From positions 59,420,578 to 59,484,577 of the forward strand of contig NC_064438.1 in the NCBI RefSeq assembly GCF_023343835.1: a stretch of DNA of 64,000 nucleotides, written 5' to 3'. Both the position numbers and the translations under genes were made by a program. Origin of the DNA: Lagopus muta. Taxonomy: Eukaryota > Chordata > Aves > Galliformes > Phasianidae. Below the pieces are notes generated by a model. That model made no database searches. It saw only the letters and a program-made list of their open reading frames with translations, and was not told the origin of the DNA. Shown piece by piece: positions 26,630 to 37,799 of the stretch (position 1 is the stretch's first letter; each line of letters starts with the position of its first letter).

Positions 26630-27131
26630 AATGCCCCTCTACTCTGTTCTTGTGAGACCTCACCTGGAGTACTGTGCCCAGTTCTGGGGCCCCCGACACA
26701 AGAAGGACACATCAGAGGGTTGAAGCACCTCCTCTATGGGGTCAGGCTGAGAGAATTGGGGCTCCTCAGCCTGGAGAAGAAAAGTCTCGGGGTACAGTAT
26801 AGTGGCCTTCCAGTACTGCAGGGGGCCTACAGGAATGCTGGGGAGCAAGGGACATATTACAAGGACTCATAGCAACTAGATGAGGGGAAATGTCTTTAAA
26901 CTAGAGAAGGGTAAATTTAGACTAGATCTTAGAAAGAAGTGATTTAGTGTAGAGTGATGAGATGCTGGGACAGGCTGCCCATAGGAGTTATGGATGCCCC
27001 TCTGTGGAGGCATTCGAGGCCAGGCTGGATGGGGCTGTGAGCAACCTGATCTGGAGGGAGATGTCCCTGCCTGTAGCAGGGGGTTGGGACTAGGTGATCT
27101 AAGGTCCCTTCCAACCCAAACCACTCTATGA
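26630..27131 (+). mobile_element. CR1 fragment, about 0.5 kb
   Basis: Covers the 3' coding and terminal region: 'tgagacctcacctggagtac', 'cccagttctggggc', 'ctggagaag', 'gacaggctgccca' and 'gatctaaggtcccttccaac', ending with a degraded tail. Reading frames are broken. Confidence 0.85.
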
Positions 27132-29474
27132 GAATTATCAGCCTGGAGAGAGATGTCTTAGGAAAGGCCTTATTGTATGAATGGAGAAAGTGATAGGATT
27201 AAGCTGTTCATCGTTTTCTGCAATATCAACTCAGTACCACCATGGAAATCTAGTTGGAGTCTGCTCCAACCCACAGCTGCAGCAGCTGTTTCTTGATTTG
27301 CCAGACTTGGGCTCTCTCCCAGTCTGCTCACTGTTACAGAGCGCTTTTCCTGAGGAGCAGCAATCCTGGCGTGTTCTCATTTTGAGTACAACATGCTTGT
27401 GATTTCCTCAGTCTCCTGTGCTGCAGCAAACACAGCTGCACACCATGGAGTGACCATTGTCCTGCTGCAGAGTGGTTCCTCCTGCTGGCACAGCATCAGC
27501 GTTGGTTGGCTCAGGGACTGCCTGTCATAAGCAGGAACAGTAGCAAAGGAATTGGAGAAGAATGCTTTGTCTCTGTGAGTCTGGTGAAGCACTGGGCACA
27601 CTGAGTTCTGCTGACTACAAAAAGTTACTGTCTTTTCCTTCTTGTTGTTGTCTAGCTATCTTCAGTAACTGCCATGCCAGAAGAGCCTTTCCTTTCTCAA
27701 GAGCTGTTTGAATTACAGGAAGATGAGGAAAGTGCAACTTTTAAAACAGGCTGTTTTTAAGCTTTTAGGGAAAGTTTCCATGGATAATTTCTCTTGAGCA
27801 GGCTGTGCACTCTAAGATGGTCTGTCACAGAGTCACTTGCATACTGCAATGACCTCCAACTGTTCTAGTCAACCGTCATCATCATGCTTGTTGTTAGCAA
27901 AATATGAAATTGATTACAATTAACTGAGACAAATCATTTCAAATGGAAAGGTAACTGGGATGAGAAGATGAGGAAGTGAATATTGAATATAATGAGCTAT
28001 CTTAAAAAAAAAAAAAAACTTCAAATTAAGATTACTTTGATTCTTTTTACAAACTGCCAAAGTTTAAATGTGCAACAGAATAGGATTTAGAAAGACAGTG
28101 CTGGCACCTTTAAGGTATCTTTTAGTGATTGTATTCCAGAGGGCAGACAGTGATGCTGCACAGAAACTTCTGATCCTGGAAATCTTCATTCAGGTGGAAA
28201 CTCTAGAAGCATTAAAAAATCCATGTCAAATTCTTTCTGGACTTAGATCAGTCAGAATTCCACTATTCACATTTTAGTTACAAAAGAGAAACACTTCTCA
28301 AATTTGTTCTCCTAACTGCATGTAGAAATATTTTAAGTTATTAAGTTATTAATATTTTAAGTTATTTTAAGTTATATTGTAAGTTAGATTACAGTAGCTG
28401 GAAATTTTGTCATATCTTTTGCTCTGCAGATTCCTAGAGCTACCATCTCCTATGCCTCTGCGAAGAAGAGGTGAACAAGTTTGCGGTGATATTCAGCAGC
28501 TGTACAACCAAAGGTTGTAAAAGAGGGCTGCTGGGCCCTTCTTCTGGCACTTTATGGAGCAGTGGAATGTTTATCATCAGTCTGAATGTGCAGAACCTTG
28601 TAGTTGTAAGACCACGATGGCATGGATCCAGACACTGCTACCAAGTAGGGTGGCCAGGATCTGTGGGCCCAGGGACATGCACACTGGGGGGTTGCCCTCC
28701 AACTGTCATGGGCACAGACTGCCTGAATCTAAAGAAATTCAACAACTCCCTCCTCCAGCAAGGGCAAGCTGTTACAAGAGCAATATCTCAGTGAAACTGG
28801 TATACTGTAGATAAGACAGGTATGGTCTGCTCAACTGGAATCAGAAGTGAATGGGAAAGGTAATTGTTTTATTTTCCCCTTTGCTTCTTACAGAAAATAT
28901 CTTACTCAGGGAGGTGTCTGACAAAGTATTCATACAAGATATGGTGCTATATTTATCAAATTCCATAACCAATCTAGGCATGATGGTGCTGCTTCTCCTG
29001 GCTGGCTGTGATGCTACTGGGGGCTGTTCTGCACCCACACTCTGACACTGCCATCCCAGTGCATCTTCCATGAGACCATCAGACCAAAGGCTGCGTCCAC
29101 ATCAGCGTTTTCTGATAAAAGCATCTTGAATCACTTCACTTCTCCCAGGCAGTCTTAAGAATCAGCCTTGGCTAGAGCTTAATGTCTTGATGTATCGCTT
29201 CTGGAGCACCAGGGAATCCTGAGCTCAGGCTACAGGCACTGTGATGCCACAGACAGATGTGGGTGGTGACAGGGAGGGACACTGACATCTCTTGGTGTGC
29301 AGTGCTCGGCTGGCTGGGAAGAAGACCTTCCAGGACAGGCTGCCACGAGGCCAGCTCAGGACCAGTGGCTCTCAGCTGCACCAGTAATAGCACGAGGGTG
29401 TTTAATCGCCACGCAGGCATCAGAGCTACAAAGGGTCCTTGCTCAAACTATGTCCCCACTTGCATTTGAATGTT
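27132..29474. other. Non-coding stretch
   Basis: No gene recognised. It contains a run of A near 28.0 kb and an AT-rich imperfect repeat of 'ttaagttatt' at 28.32-28.39 kb. Confidence 0.4.
28320..28392. repeat. Imperfect AAGTTATT repeat
   Basis: Several imperfect copies of 'aagttatt' in about 70 bp. Confidence 0.6.
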
Positions 29475-29530
29475 GGATTTGGTAATCTCAGCGGTCTTTT
29501 ATAACCATTATGATTCTGCGATTCAGTGAT
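29475..29530 (+). mobile_element. Degraded CR1 3' end
   Basis: Residual terminus: 'ttataaccattatgattctg' followed by 'cgattcagtga'. Confidence 0.5.
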
Positions 29531-30989
29531 TTTCATTGTTATAATTATTCACAAGAGCAGCAGCCTGCAGGTGAATCCCACTTTTGAGTTAAATACAGGT
29601 TTTTCTTTTTAATTCTACCTATAGAATAGCTACCAAATACTTAAGTTTTGAAACAAAAAAAATAATCTTTTATTCTTCCAAAGCGTAAAACACGCACTTA
29701 AAATTTTGTTCTCTGTCATGTTTAATCCTGAATTTCGGAGAAAGTGGTATCTTGACTCGCACCTGCTTGTAATATCTAGCGTTATTCCCAGAAAAATTGA
29801 TCCACAGACTTGAAGTAAAATATTAATTACCAATCTCTCAGGAGACAGTTTATAAACAAAGCGATTGACTTCTCGCAGATTACAGAGTTAACATGTCATA
29901 TGCATTGGGTTTTGAAGGGAGTGTAACTGCTCACTTTTGCATACGCTTACCTCCACTGAGCGGTTTGTTTTCTGGGAAGATGTGGAGATTGGACATGGTT
30001 GAAATTTCTGTTTTGTCCAATGCACTGCAGGAAGAAACTTTCTGAGTACAAAAGAGGGTGGTGGCACAAAAAGCTGCAGTGCACCTTTTGTACTCCATGT
30101 GCAATGATTGCTCTGTTGTGCAGCCATTCTATAGAAGTCTGAGAATGAAATCAGAGCTGGGGAAAGCAGCACTCAGTGTGTGCAAGGTGCTCATCAGTGG
30201 TAGAGATCCTGAGGTATCTGTTTTTGGATATGAATCAGGTTCATGATATAGTGCAGCAAGTCTACAGGGCAGATGGCTTCCCACTCACCCTGAGTGGATG
30301 ACTGAATGATTATCAACTGTCAGAGGACAGAGAGCTTTAAGCTGTGGCCCTGCAGATGCAGTGTGCATAGGTGAGTGTGGTGTGAGATGATAACTGCTGG
30401 CACGTGGGAGGACTTGATGACTTCCTAAGAGTGAGGACTGGTTGGGAGCTGCCTGGGACAGCACACAGGGCAGAGCTATGCTGGGTCTGGCCTTTCCGTG
30501 CCTTCAACACAGCCATTTAGAAGTTTTCCCTGGACTTCTGCATTGTTCCTGAACCCTGAAGGTGTTTTCTGAGCTGAAGCTGGACCACTGGCTTTAATGA
30601 ATATACACAGAATTTGTCTGCTCCCTTTGTGGACAAATTTGTTTTTGCTTTCCCACGTCTCATTGTCCGGTTGTCCCAGTTTTTTGCCTTTTCCTGTCTG
30701 TCACTGCTCCTGCTCATTTATCTATTCTTCACCAGCTGAGAGCGTAGGGTGTGATGAGTCCCTCCTCTGCCCTGTGCACAAGCACCTTTCCTGAGTATCT
30801 TTGTCTTGTAGAAGCTCGCATGAATAGCAGTCACCTCCGTGAACTTCAATAGCTGTAGAAATATCAGTTTTTCAAGAAGGCATTCACAAAAAGTTATTTT
30901 CATATGTAAAAGCCAACTTCTGCTGATCCTGAAGCATAATATTCAAGGAGTGGATCAAGGAGCATTCTATGGCCAGCAGGGCAAGGGAG

Positions 30990-31145
30990 AGGGACCCTGC
31001 CCCTCTGCTCTGTGCTTGTGAGACCTCATCTGGAGTGCTCTGTCCAGATGTGGAGCCAGAGGAGGGCCATTGGCTGAGACCCTTTCCACTTGATGAAGAT
31101 GTTCAAAGCCCCATCCAGCTTGGCCTTGAACACTTCCAGGGATGA
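30990..31145. mobile_element. Compound CR1: plus fragment abutting a minus fragment
   Basis: The first half reads as plus-strand CR1 ('tgcccctctgctctg', 'gagacctcatctggag', 'tccagatgtgga'). From about 31.08 kb it reads as the reverse complement ('aagccccatccagcttggcc', 'cacttccagggatga'). Two fragments in opposite orientation are joined directly. Confidence 0.6.
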
Positions 31146-33555
31146 AGAATGGATTTTTTTTTTTTAATTAAAACATTAGTTTTCCAGACTTTGATCATAT
31201 TTTATGTTGTTGTCAGATAGCCATGTAGGAATGACCATTATTTTTAAATCTGTCTCGGAATTTTGGCTTTCTGTACAATTAATTTAAAATTTAATTTCAG
31301 ACAAAAAGACAGCTCACAAGATAAAGATGGCCAAGAACTAATTCTCCATGGTAGTGTGGAACTATGGAGTAGAATAACAGCTTAACAGCTTGCTTAAAAA
31401 ATAGCAGATCCATGATTTTATGCATTATTCACTTGTTTTTATCTGTAGTTCGTGTTATAAATCATTGTCTCATTCTGTTTTAAGTCATTACACAACTATT
31501 TCAATGTACTTTAGCTCCAATGGGGGAAAAAAGCCTCTATTATTTGTATGGTAATGCCAATTTCTTTTTTCCTCTGAAAAATTTTATATATCAATTCATC
31601 AAAAATTAATTGAGAATGTCCACATGCCAATGCTGGTAAAGGCACTTGCAAGGCATGAGAGGAAGAGGGTCAGGTTCTGGGATTAGGTAAAACAGCATAG
31701 GTAGAGCCAATGAGCAAAACCTTCTTGCAATATTTTCTCGTGAGCCCTGTGGTTGAATACTGTGGTCTCAGCATTGCTGTGAAGCAGTATGCTCTGCAAC
31801 AGAAAAGCTGAATGCAAAGGCACAGCACTGAGTAACAGGGAGGAGAAGGGTAGGGGACAGGTCCTCTGGGAGCTCGGGCTGTATTTGGGTGCTGCACACA
31901 AGGGTGCAGCTGGGCTTCTCCTAGTCTGAAAGGTTTCATTAAAGGATGCCACAGGAGTAGGGTTCCTGACCAGGTGCAGTTTTCCTGTTAAGACCAGGTT
32001 GGGTGGCAAATGGAGCAGTGTAAAACAGAAATATTTAACGTGGTCCACTTACAAAGTCTATAAGTTAAGAGTCAAAAAGTACAAGACTTCCCTATACCAG
32101 CCTTGTAATGTCTCTGCTGAACTATCCACTTGCAGTCTGCTTCCTGTGTACCTGCACTGGTAAGGTAGAATATGAAATTCAGTGCCACTTATATGAAATT
32201 TACAGTGATAATCTCTAATGGAATTGATTTGACTCCAAGGGAGAAAAGAAAGAGCTCAGTTTTTAGCCGATCTCCTAATAGTTCTTTATTTCATTTCCTC
32301 TTCTTTTTCTGAAACAGTGACACTGAATGCTGATTAGGTAATATTTTGCTGATATTCATTTTGGATAATTACTTTGGATTGCTAACTTGGTTACAGATGC
32401 CTGGTTTGGGAAACATGACTAGAATGTGATTTTAAAAACCTCTGTGCCTTTGCACAATGTATCATTACTCACTTTGACTACTGGTGTACTGAAGCTCTGG
32501 GAAGCAGTCTGTGATTGTCCAGTGCAGAAGCATTCTTTTCACTGTCTTGCATGGCAGTAATTATTATTTAAAATCAGTATTTTTTTATTCTCTCCTCTAG
32601 TTAACATTTAGTTGCTTTTTAGCCAGTAATGATCAATTCAAATATGTTTACTCCCCTTAGTACAACTGACCTTACAGGGACAGCTTTTGTAGTTAATGAG
32701 TGCTGGTGACTCTATGCAATCAACATCGCCGAGTAAAACATCTTTAAGAAGCTGCCACATCTGGCACAGGGTGACATGGTCCTTCCTGTGTCTCAGTACC
32801 ATTTTTGGAGGGTGAGAGTGCCCACACCACCGCAGCATCTCTAGCAGCTTGCTGGGAGCATTGATGTCTTTGCTGCAAGAGACACTCCCGGCCAGTTGAT
32901 GCTATGTGAGCTGTGGGGTACAACTGTGCTCGCTGCCATCCAGCTGCAGCCCCGGAGGCTCGCTCTGAGCTAAGGGCATAGCCGGGGCCGCCTGAGCACT
33001 GCAGCACTGCCACCACCCACAGGGCTTCTGGATGCCTTATCTGGGCAGTCCTCTACACGTCCTGACATCACATCTGTGCGGTGGCAGCCCCTTGGTGTCC
33101 CGATGCCAGAGGGCAAGGCACTCTGCTTTCTGCCCATGCAGCTACTGGTGGATTGATGGTGTACAGATCCAGGTAGCTAGTTTCAGTCTCCTTTGGGGCT
33201 CTTAGCACACAGGTGCAGGAACTTGGGTATGAGCAGAGCATTTTCCACTGAGGAAGATGCTGCTCTGGTACAAACCACCCTGCCTCAGCAAACATCTGCT
33301 CCGAGAAGAGTGCTTGACTTCAGATGCCTCTCTCCCTCTTATGCTGTTAAGGGAGGATGTCTTAAACTGCTGTCACTTCATGAATCAGGAAAATTGTTAC
33401 TTATTTATTGTTGTAGAATGTTTGTAATTTAATTTCTTATAACTGTATTCTTAAACTCTCTCTCATTGTACAATACCCTTATTGAGGACAAGATGGGAGC
33501 ATTGGAAACATTCATGATTCTCCTATTGTGAATCTCCTTGCAGTGGGTCTCAAGC
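31146..33555. other. Non-coding stretch
   Basis: Nothing recognised. A GC-richer block at 32.7-33.3 kb gives short overlapping open frames without family signatures. Confidence 0.4.
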
Positions 33556-33579
33556 TTTTTTTTTTTTTTTTTTTTTTAA
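33556..33579. repeat. Poly(T) run
   Basis: About 24 consecutive T. Confidence 0.95.
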
Positions 33580-33981
33580 TTAAAGAAAAAGTAATTAAAG
33601 ATGTAAAAGTGAAGTGGAAATTAAAAATAACATGAACTACTATGCTCAGATATGCTGGTCTAGTCTGGCATCTCTTTTTATGTGACAAACAGTATTCCTA
33701 GACAAAAGTGTATGCAGAAGGCTTCATAAGGGGAAGAGACAGTGCCAGGAGGATTAGCTATGGTGAAAAGAGAATGGAGGGCCTCTAGATGGCTGCACAG
33801 GGGCCTCTGGTCCCACTCCACTTTACAATTCCAGTAAGCCCTTGTAACTGGGTGAAGTTCACCTGCGGGCATTCTGTAGAAAGCTCACTTTGCAGTGGAG
33901 ATTAAGGGTGAAGCCCTGTGCCAGCCGTGCTGGTTCCCTGGAGCGATAGCTCTAGTCAGCATCTGCGGCCACGTGGATGAG

Positions 33982-34330
33982 TGCAGTGGGTTAATCCAGC
34001 AGGTGGCTCAGTATCACGTAGTGATTCACCCACTGCCCCCTTCCCCATGGGATGAGGGGGAGGATCAAAATAACAAAGTAGAACTCATGGGTTAAGATAA
34101 AATTGTCTACTAAGATAGAGGAAAAGAAAATAGTTATGACTATATATAAATGTATATAACAAATGATGTACAAGTAGTTGCTCACAACTCCCTGGCATAT
34201 GCCCAGCTAGCCCTTTGAGCAGGGGCGATGAACTCCTTAATCCCCTCAGAACTCATTCTGCTTGATGTCATGCAGTATGCATTATTTCATTGGCCATTTT
34301 AAGACCGCTACCCTAATTCTGCTTCCTTCC
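33982..34330 (-). mobile_element. ERVL-type LTR fragment (antisense)
   Basis: On the minus strand it shows the same landmarks as the LTR at 22.04 kb: 'tggccaatgaaat..tgcat' with 'atgacatcaagcag', then 'cttaacccatgagttctac', 'cctccccctcatcccatggg' and an end near 'ggattaacccactgca'. The 5' half of the LTR is diverged or missing. Confidence 0.65.
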
Positions 34331-34384
34331 ATCTCCTTGGGCTCTTTGTTGCAAACAACCTCGGGGGTTGTTGGCCCTGCCTGA

Positions 34385-34455
34385 GGGGAGGGCAGTGAGG
34401 GGTTGGAGGTGCATTATCCTCGAGTCCCTTCCAACCAGGGCCATTCTGTGCTTCT
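34385..34455 (+). mobile_element. CR1 3' end fragment
   Basis: Has 'gaggggttggaggtgcatta', 'tcgagtcccttccaaccagg' and 'gccattctgtg', a diverged CR1 terminus. Confidence 0.65.
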
Positions 34456-35894
34456 GGCATCCTGCTCTGGTTTCCTCACATCCTCACTAATGTAGGGTAT
34501 GTTAATGCAGTACTTGTTTGATCAACAGGTAAGTTAAGTCTTCAAAAAATAAGATGTTTGTAGAATAAAATAAAATCTGGATATTTACCTGTTGGAAAAA
34601 AAATAGCAGAAATCACATAATAAAAAAACCCTGTTACAAAATGCCTATAGTTTCTATTTTTAACGGTTTCACTACATTTGTGCTGCTCCAGTGGTCAAGT
34701 TCACTGCAGAGGTTCAACACCATCTTCTCTTTGGTAACTTTTGGTGCTTTCAACTACGTATTGACTAAGCAGAAGATGTGGTATGTTTGGAATTTTCACA
34801 CGCTTTCTGGTCTACAGTGTTTTTTGGTTCTTTTAAGGCAAATTAACAGGAATCCTCCTCACGCTCCCTCCTACCTCTCTATTTTCTGATATAATATGTG
34901 TAACTAAGAATGAGAAAGTTAGAGGTAGATAGCTATCAATAGATAACGGATACTGATACACAGAAAAGGGAACGGAAGACAGCATGAGGAGGTTTCCTGA
35001 TTTTTTATTGATTATACACAAAAAGCAAGATGATAATTGTATATAGACAATGAATACTATACATGAGTAGATGTATATATGTGCAATTCTTCTGTATAAT
35101 TTTCTTATATATATACAAAAAAATATGCTCTATGTACAATATATGAGTGTACTGTTTTGGAATAAGAGCAATCTGTTGGAATTCTGTACAGGCAAAAATA
35201 TTTTACCTGTAAGGCAAAGATATGGGCAATCCCTGTGCATAACCTGGTTAGCAGGAACCTAGTAAAGCAGCTTTGGGCACTGTGAGTGCTCTTTCTGCCT
35301 ATGCCTGGAAAATACATTTTGCATAGCATTTTAAAGACTGGACACTTACTGCAAATGGCATCAATCTTGGGCTGCTTAAAATGCGATTTCAGTGTCATAA
35401 CATCTGCAGCATCATAACTGACAAACGTTCATATGCTATTAATTCCTTAACATTCTCAACCCCACAGATGTTGATAATATAAATATATGGAAGCCATTCA
35501 GAAGTCTGTTACATTTAATGGTTGAAAGGGAAATCAGTGAGTATGGTAAACACCTTTAAAGATTCCAAATTGTCCAATAAACTGTACTAAGAGATTAATC
35601 GTTTTGTTTTGGCTTAGAAATATTTTACTTTTTTTTTTTTCTTAGACTGAAATCACTAGAATTTGGTTTAACATTATACCAGCAGTCTTCATCTCTCTTC
35701 AAACAGGACATATAAGGAGAGAAAGCTCTATGGATTCAGAATGAGAATTCCTGAAGGGTGTATTCTTGATTGTTTCTTACATCTATTCCCAGTATTCAGT
35801 ATGACCGGCATATGGAAACTGCAGATGAAAATAAAAAACATGCTATTAGTGGGAAAATGCAATAAATAGCCAAGAATATTTCATAGTTTTCTTT
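34456..35894. other. AT-rich non-coding stretch
   Basis: Low-complexity AT-rich DNA with 'tatata' runs near 35.05-35.12 kb. No gene recognised. Confidence 0.4.
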
Positions 35895-37799
35895 CACAGA
35901 ATCACAGAATTGTAGGGGTTGGAAGGGACCTCCAGAGATCATCGAGTCCAACCCCCCTGCCAAAGCAGGCTCCCTACACCAGGTAGCACAGGTAGGCATC
36001 CAGGCAGGTCTTGAACATCTCCAGAGAAGGAGACTCCACCACCTCCCTGGGCAGCCTGTTCCAGTGCTCCGTCACCTCACTGTAAAGAAGTTCTTGCGCA
36101 TGTTTGTGCGGAACTTCCTATGCTCCAGTTTCTGGCCGTTTCCCCTTGTCCTGTCTCCACTCACCACTGAAAAGAGTCCGGCCTCGCCATTCTGCCCCCC
36201 ACACCTTAGATATTTATAGACCTGGATCAGGTCCCCTCTCAGTCTCCTTTTCTCAAGGCTGAACAGACCCAGTTCTCTCAGCCTTTCCTCATAGGGGAGA
36301 TGCTCCAGGCCCTTCACCATCTTTGTGGCCCTCCGCTGGACTCTTTCCAAGAGATCCCTGTCTTTTTTGTACTGGGGAGCCCAGAACTGGACTCAGTGCT
36401 CCAGATGAGGTCTTACCAGGGCAGAGTAGAGGGGGAGGATCACCTCCTTTGACCTGCTGGCCACGCTCTTTTTAATGCACCCCAGTAAGCCATTGGCCTT
36501 TTTGGCCACAAGGGCACACTGCTGGCTCATGGCCAACCTGTCGTCCACCAGGACACCCAGGTCCCTTTCCGCAGAGCTCCCCTCCAGCAGGTCATCCCCC
36601 AACCTGTACTGGTGCATGCAATTATTCCTCCCCAGATGCAAGACTCTACACTTGCTTTTGTTAAACCTCATCCGGTTTCTTTCTGCCCAGCTCTCCAGCC
36701 TATCCAGGTCTTGCTGAATGGCAGCACAGCCTTCAGGCGTGTCAGCCAATCCTCCCAACTTCGTATCATCAGCAAACTTGCTGAGGGTGGCCATTATCCC
36801 CTCATCAAGGTCATTGATGAAGATGTTGAACAAGACCGGACCCAGCACAGACCCCTGAGGAACACCGCTAGTTACAGGCCTCCAACCAGACTCTGCACCA
36901 CCAACAACGACCCTCTGCGCTCTGCCAGTCAGCCAGTTCTCAACCCACCTCACTGTCCACTCATCTATCCCACACTTCCTCAGCTTTGTTATAAGGACGT
37001 CATGGGGGACAGTATCAAATGCCTTGCTGAAATCAAGGTAGACTACATCCACTGCTCTCCCCCTATCCACCCAGCCAGAGACAACATCATAGAAGGCTAC
37101 CGGGTTGGTCAAGCACGACCTCCCCCTTGTGAACCCGTGCTGACTACTCCTGATAATGTCCTCTTCTTCCAGTTGTCTGGAGATGACATCCAGTACAAGC
37201 TGTTCCATCACCTTTCCAGGGACAGAGGTGAGGCTGACTGGCCTATAATTGCCTGGCTCTTCCTTCTTGCCTTTTTTGAAGACTGGGGTGACGTTGGCTA
37301 TCTTCCAGTCTTCAGGCACCTTCCCCGTCTTCCAAGACTTCTCAAAGATGACCGAAAGTGGTTCAGCAATCACCTCTGCCAGCTCCTTCAGCACCCGTGG
37401 ATGAATCCCATCGGGTCCCATGGATTTCTGAACATTGATGTTGCCTAGGCGCTCCCGGACCACCTCTTCCCTGACAGAAGGGGGGTCTTCCATTCCCCAG
37501 ATCCTCTCACTAATCTCCAGGGTCTCAGATTCCCGAGGGGGAGCTTTTCCACTGAAGACAGAAGCAAAGAAGGCATTCAGTATCTCCGCCTTCTCAGCAT
37601 CCCCCGTTACCAGAACACCCCCGTCACTTAGCAGGGGAGCCACATTCTCCCTAGTCTTCCTTTTACTGTTAATGTACTTGAAAAAACCTTTTTTATTATG
37701 CTTTATCCCCTTTGCCAGATTTAATTCTAGGCGGGCTTTAGCCTTCCTTGTCGCATCCCTTTCATAAAACAAAACTTTCATAAGTCTTTTGTTCATAGG
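35895..37799 (-). mobile_element. 5'-truncated CR1 LINE, about 1.9 kb
   Basis: The longest CR1 copy in the window. The 3' tail (two ATTCTGTG units on the minus strand) lies at 35895, preceded by the 3' untranslated region and then the ORF2 reverse transcriptase frame. It stops abruptly near 37.8 kb, so the endonuclease part of ORF2, ORF1 and the 5' region are absent, as usual for CR1. The tail is identical to the short copy at 26.2 kb, indicating a relatively recent insertion. No target-site duplication was evident. Confidence 0.95.
36072..37796 (-). pseudogene. CR1 ORF2 reverse transcriptase, one internal stop
   Basis: A non-LTR retrotransposon reverse transcriptase frame. The first 467 codons (37796 down to 36393) carry the RT core in order: a '[11 protein letters not shown]' block (about residues 251-261), '[21 protein letters not shown]' up to residue 330 and the catalytic 'FADD' box (about 341-344), where the two Asp bind metal. 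A TGA at 36395-36393 falls where related copies suggest Cys. The same frame then continues without further stop to 36072 and encodes the conserved C-terminal tail ('[14 protein letters not shown]'). A single nonsense change thus separates this from an open RT frame. The N-terminal endonuclease is missing by 5' truncation, so the copy cannot be autonomous. Confidence 0.9.

Noticed and set aside
36612-37448. 278-codon plus-strand frame
   Set aside because: It is the antisense shadow of the CR1 reverse transcriptase frame on the minus strand.
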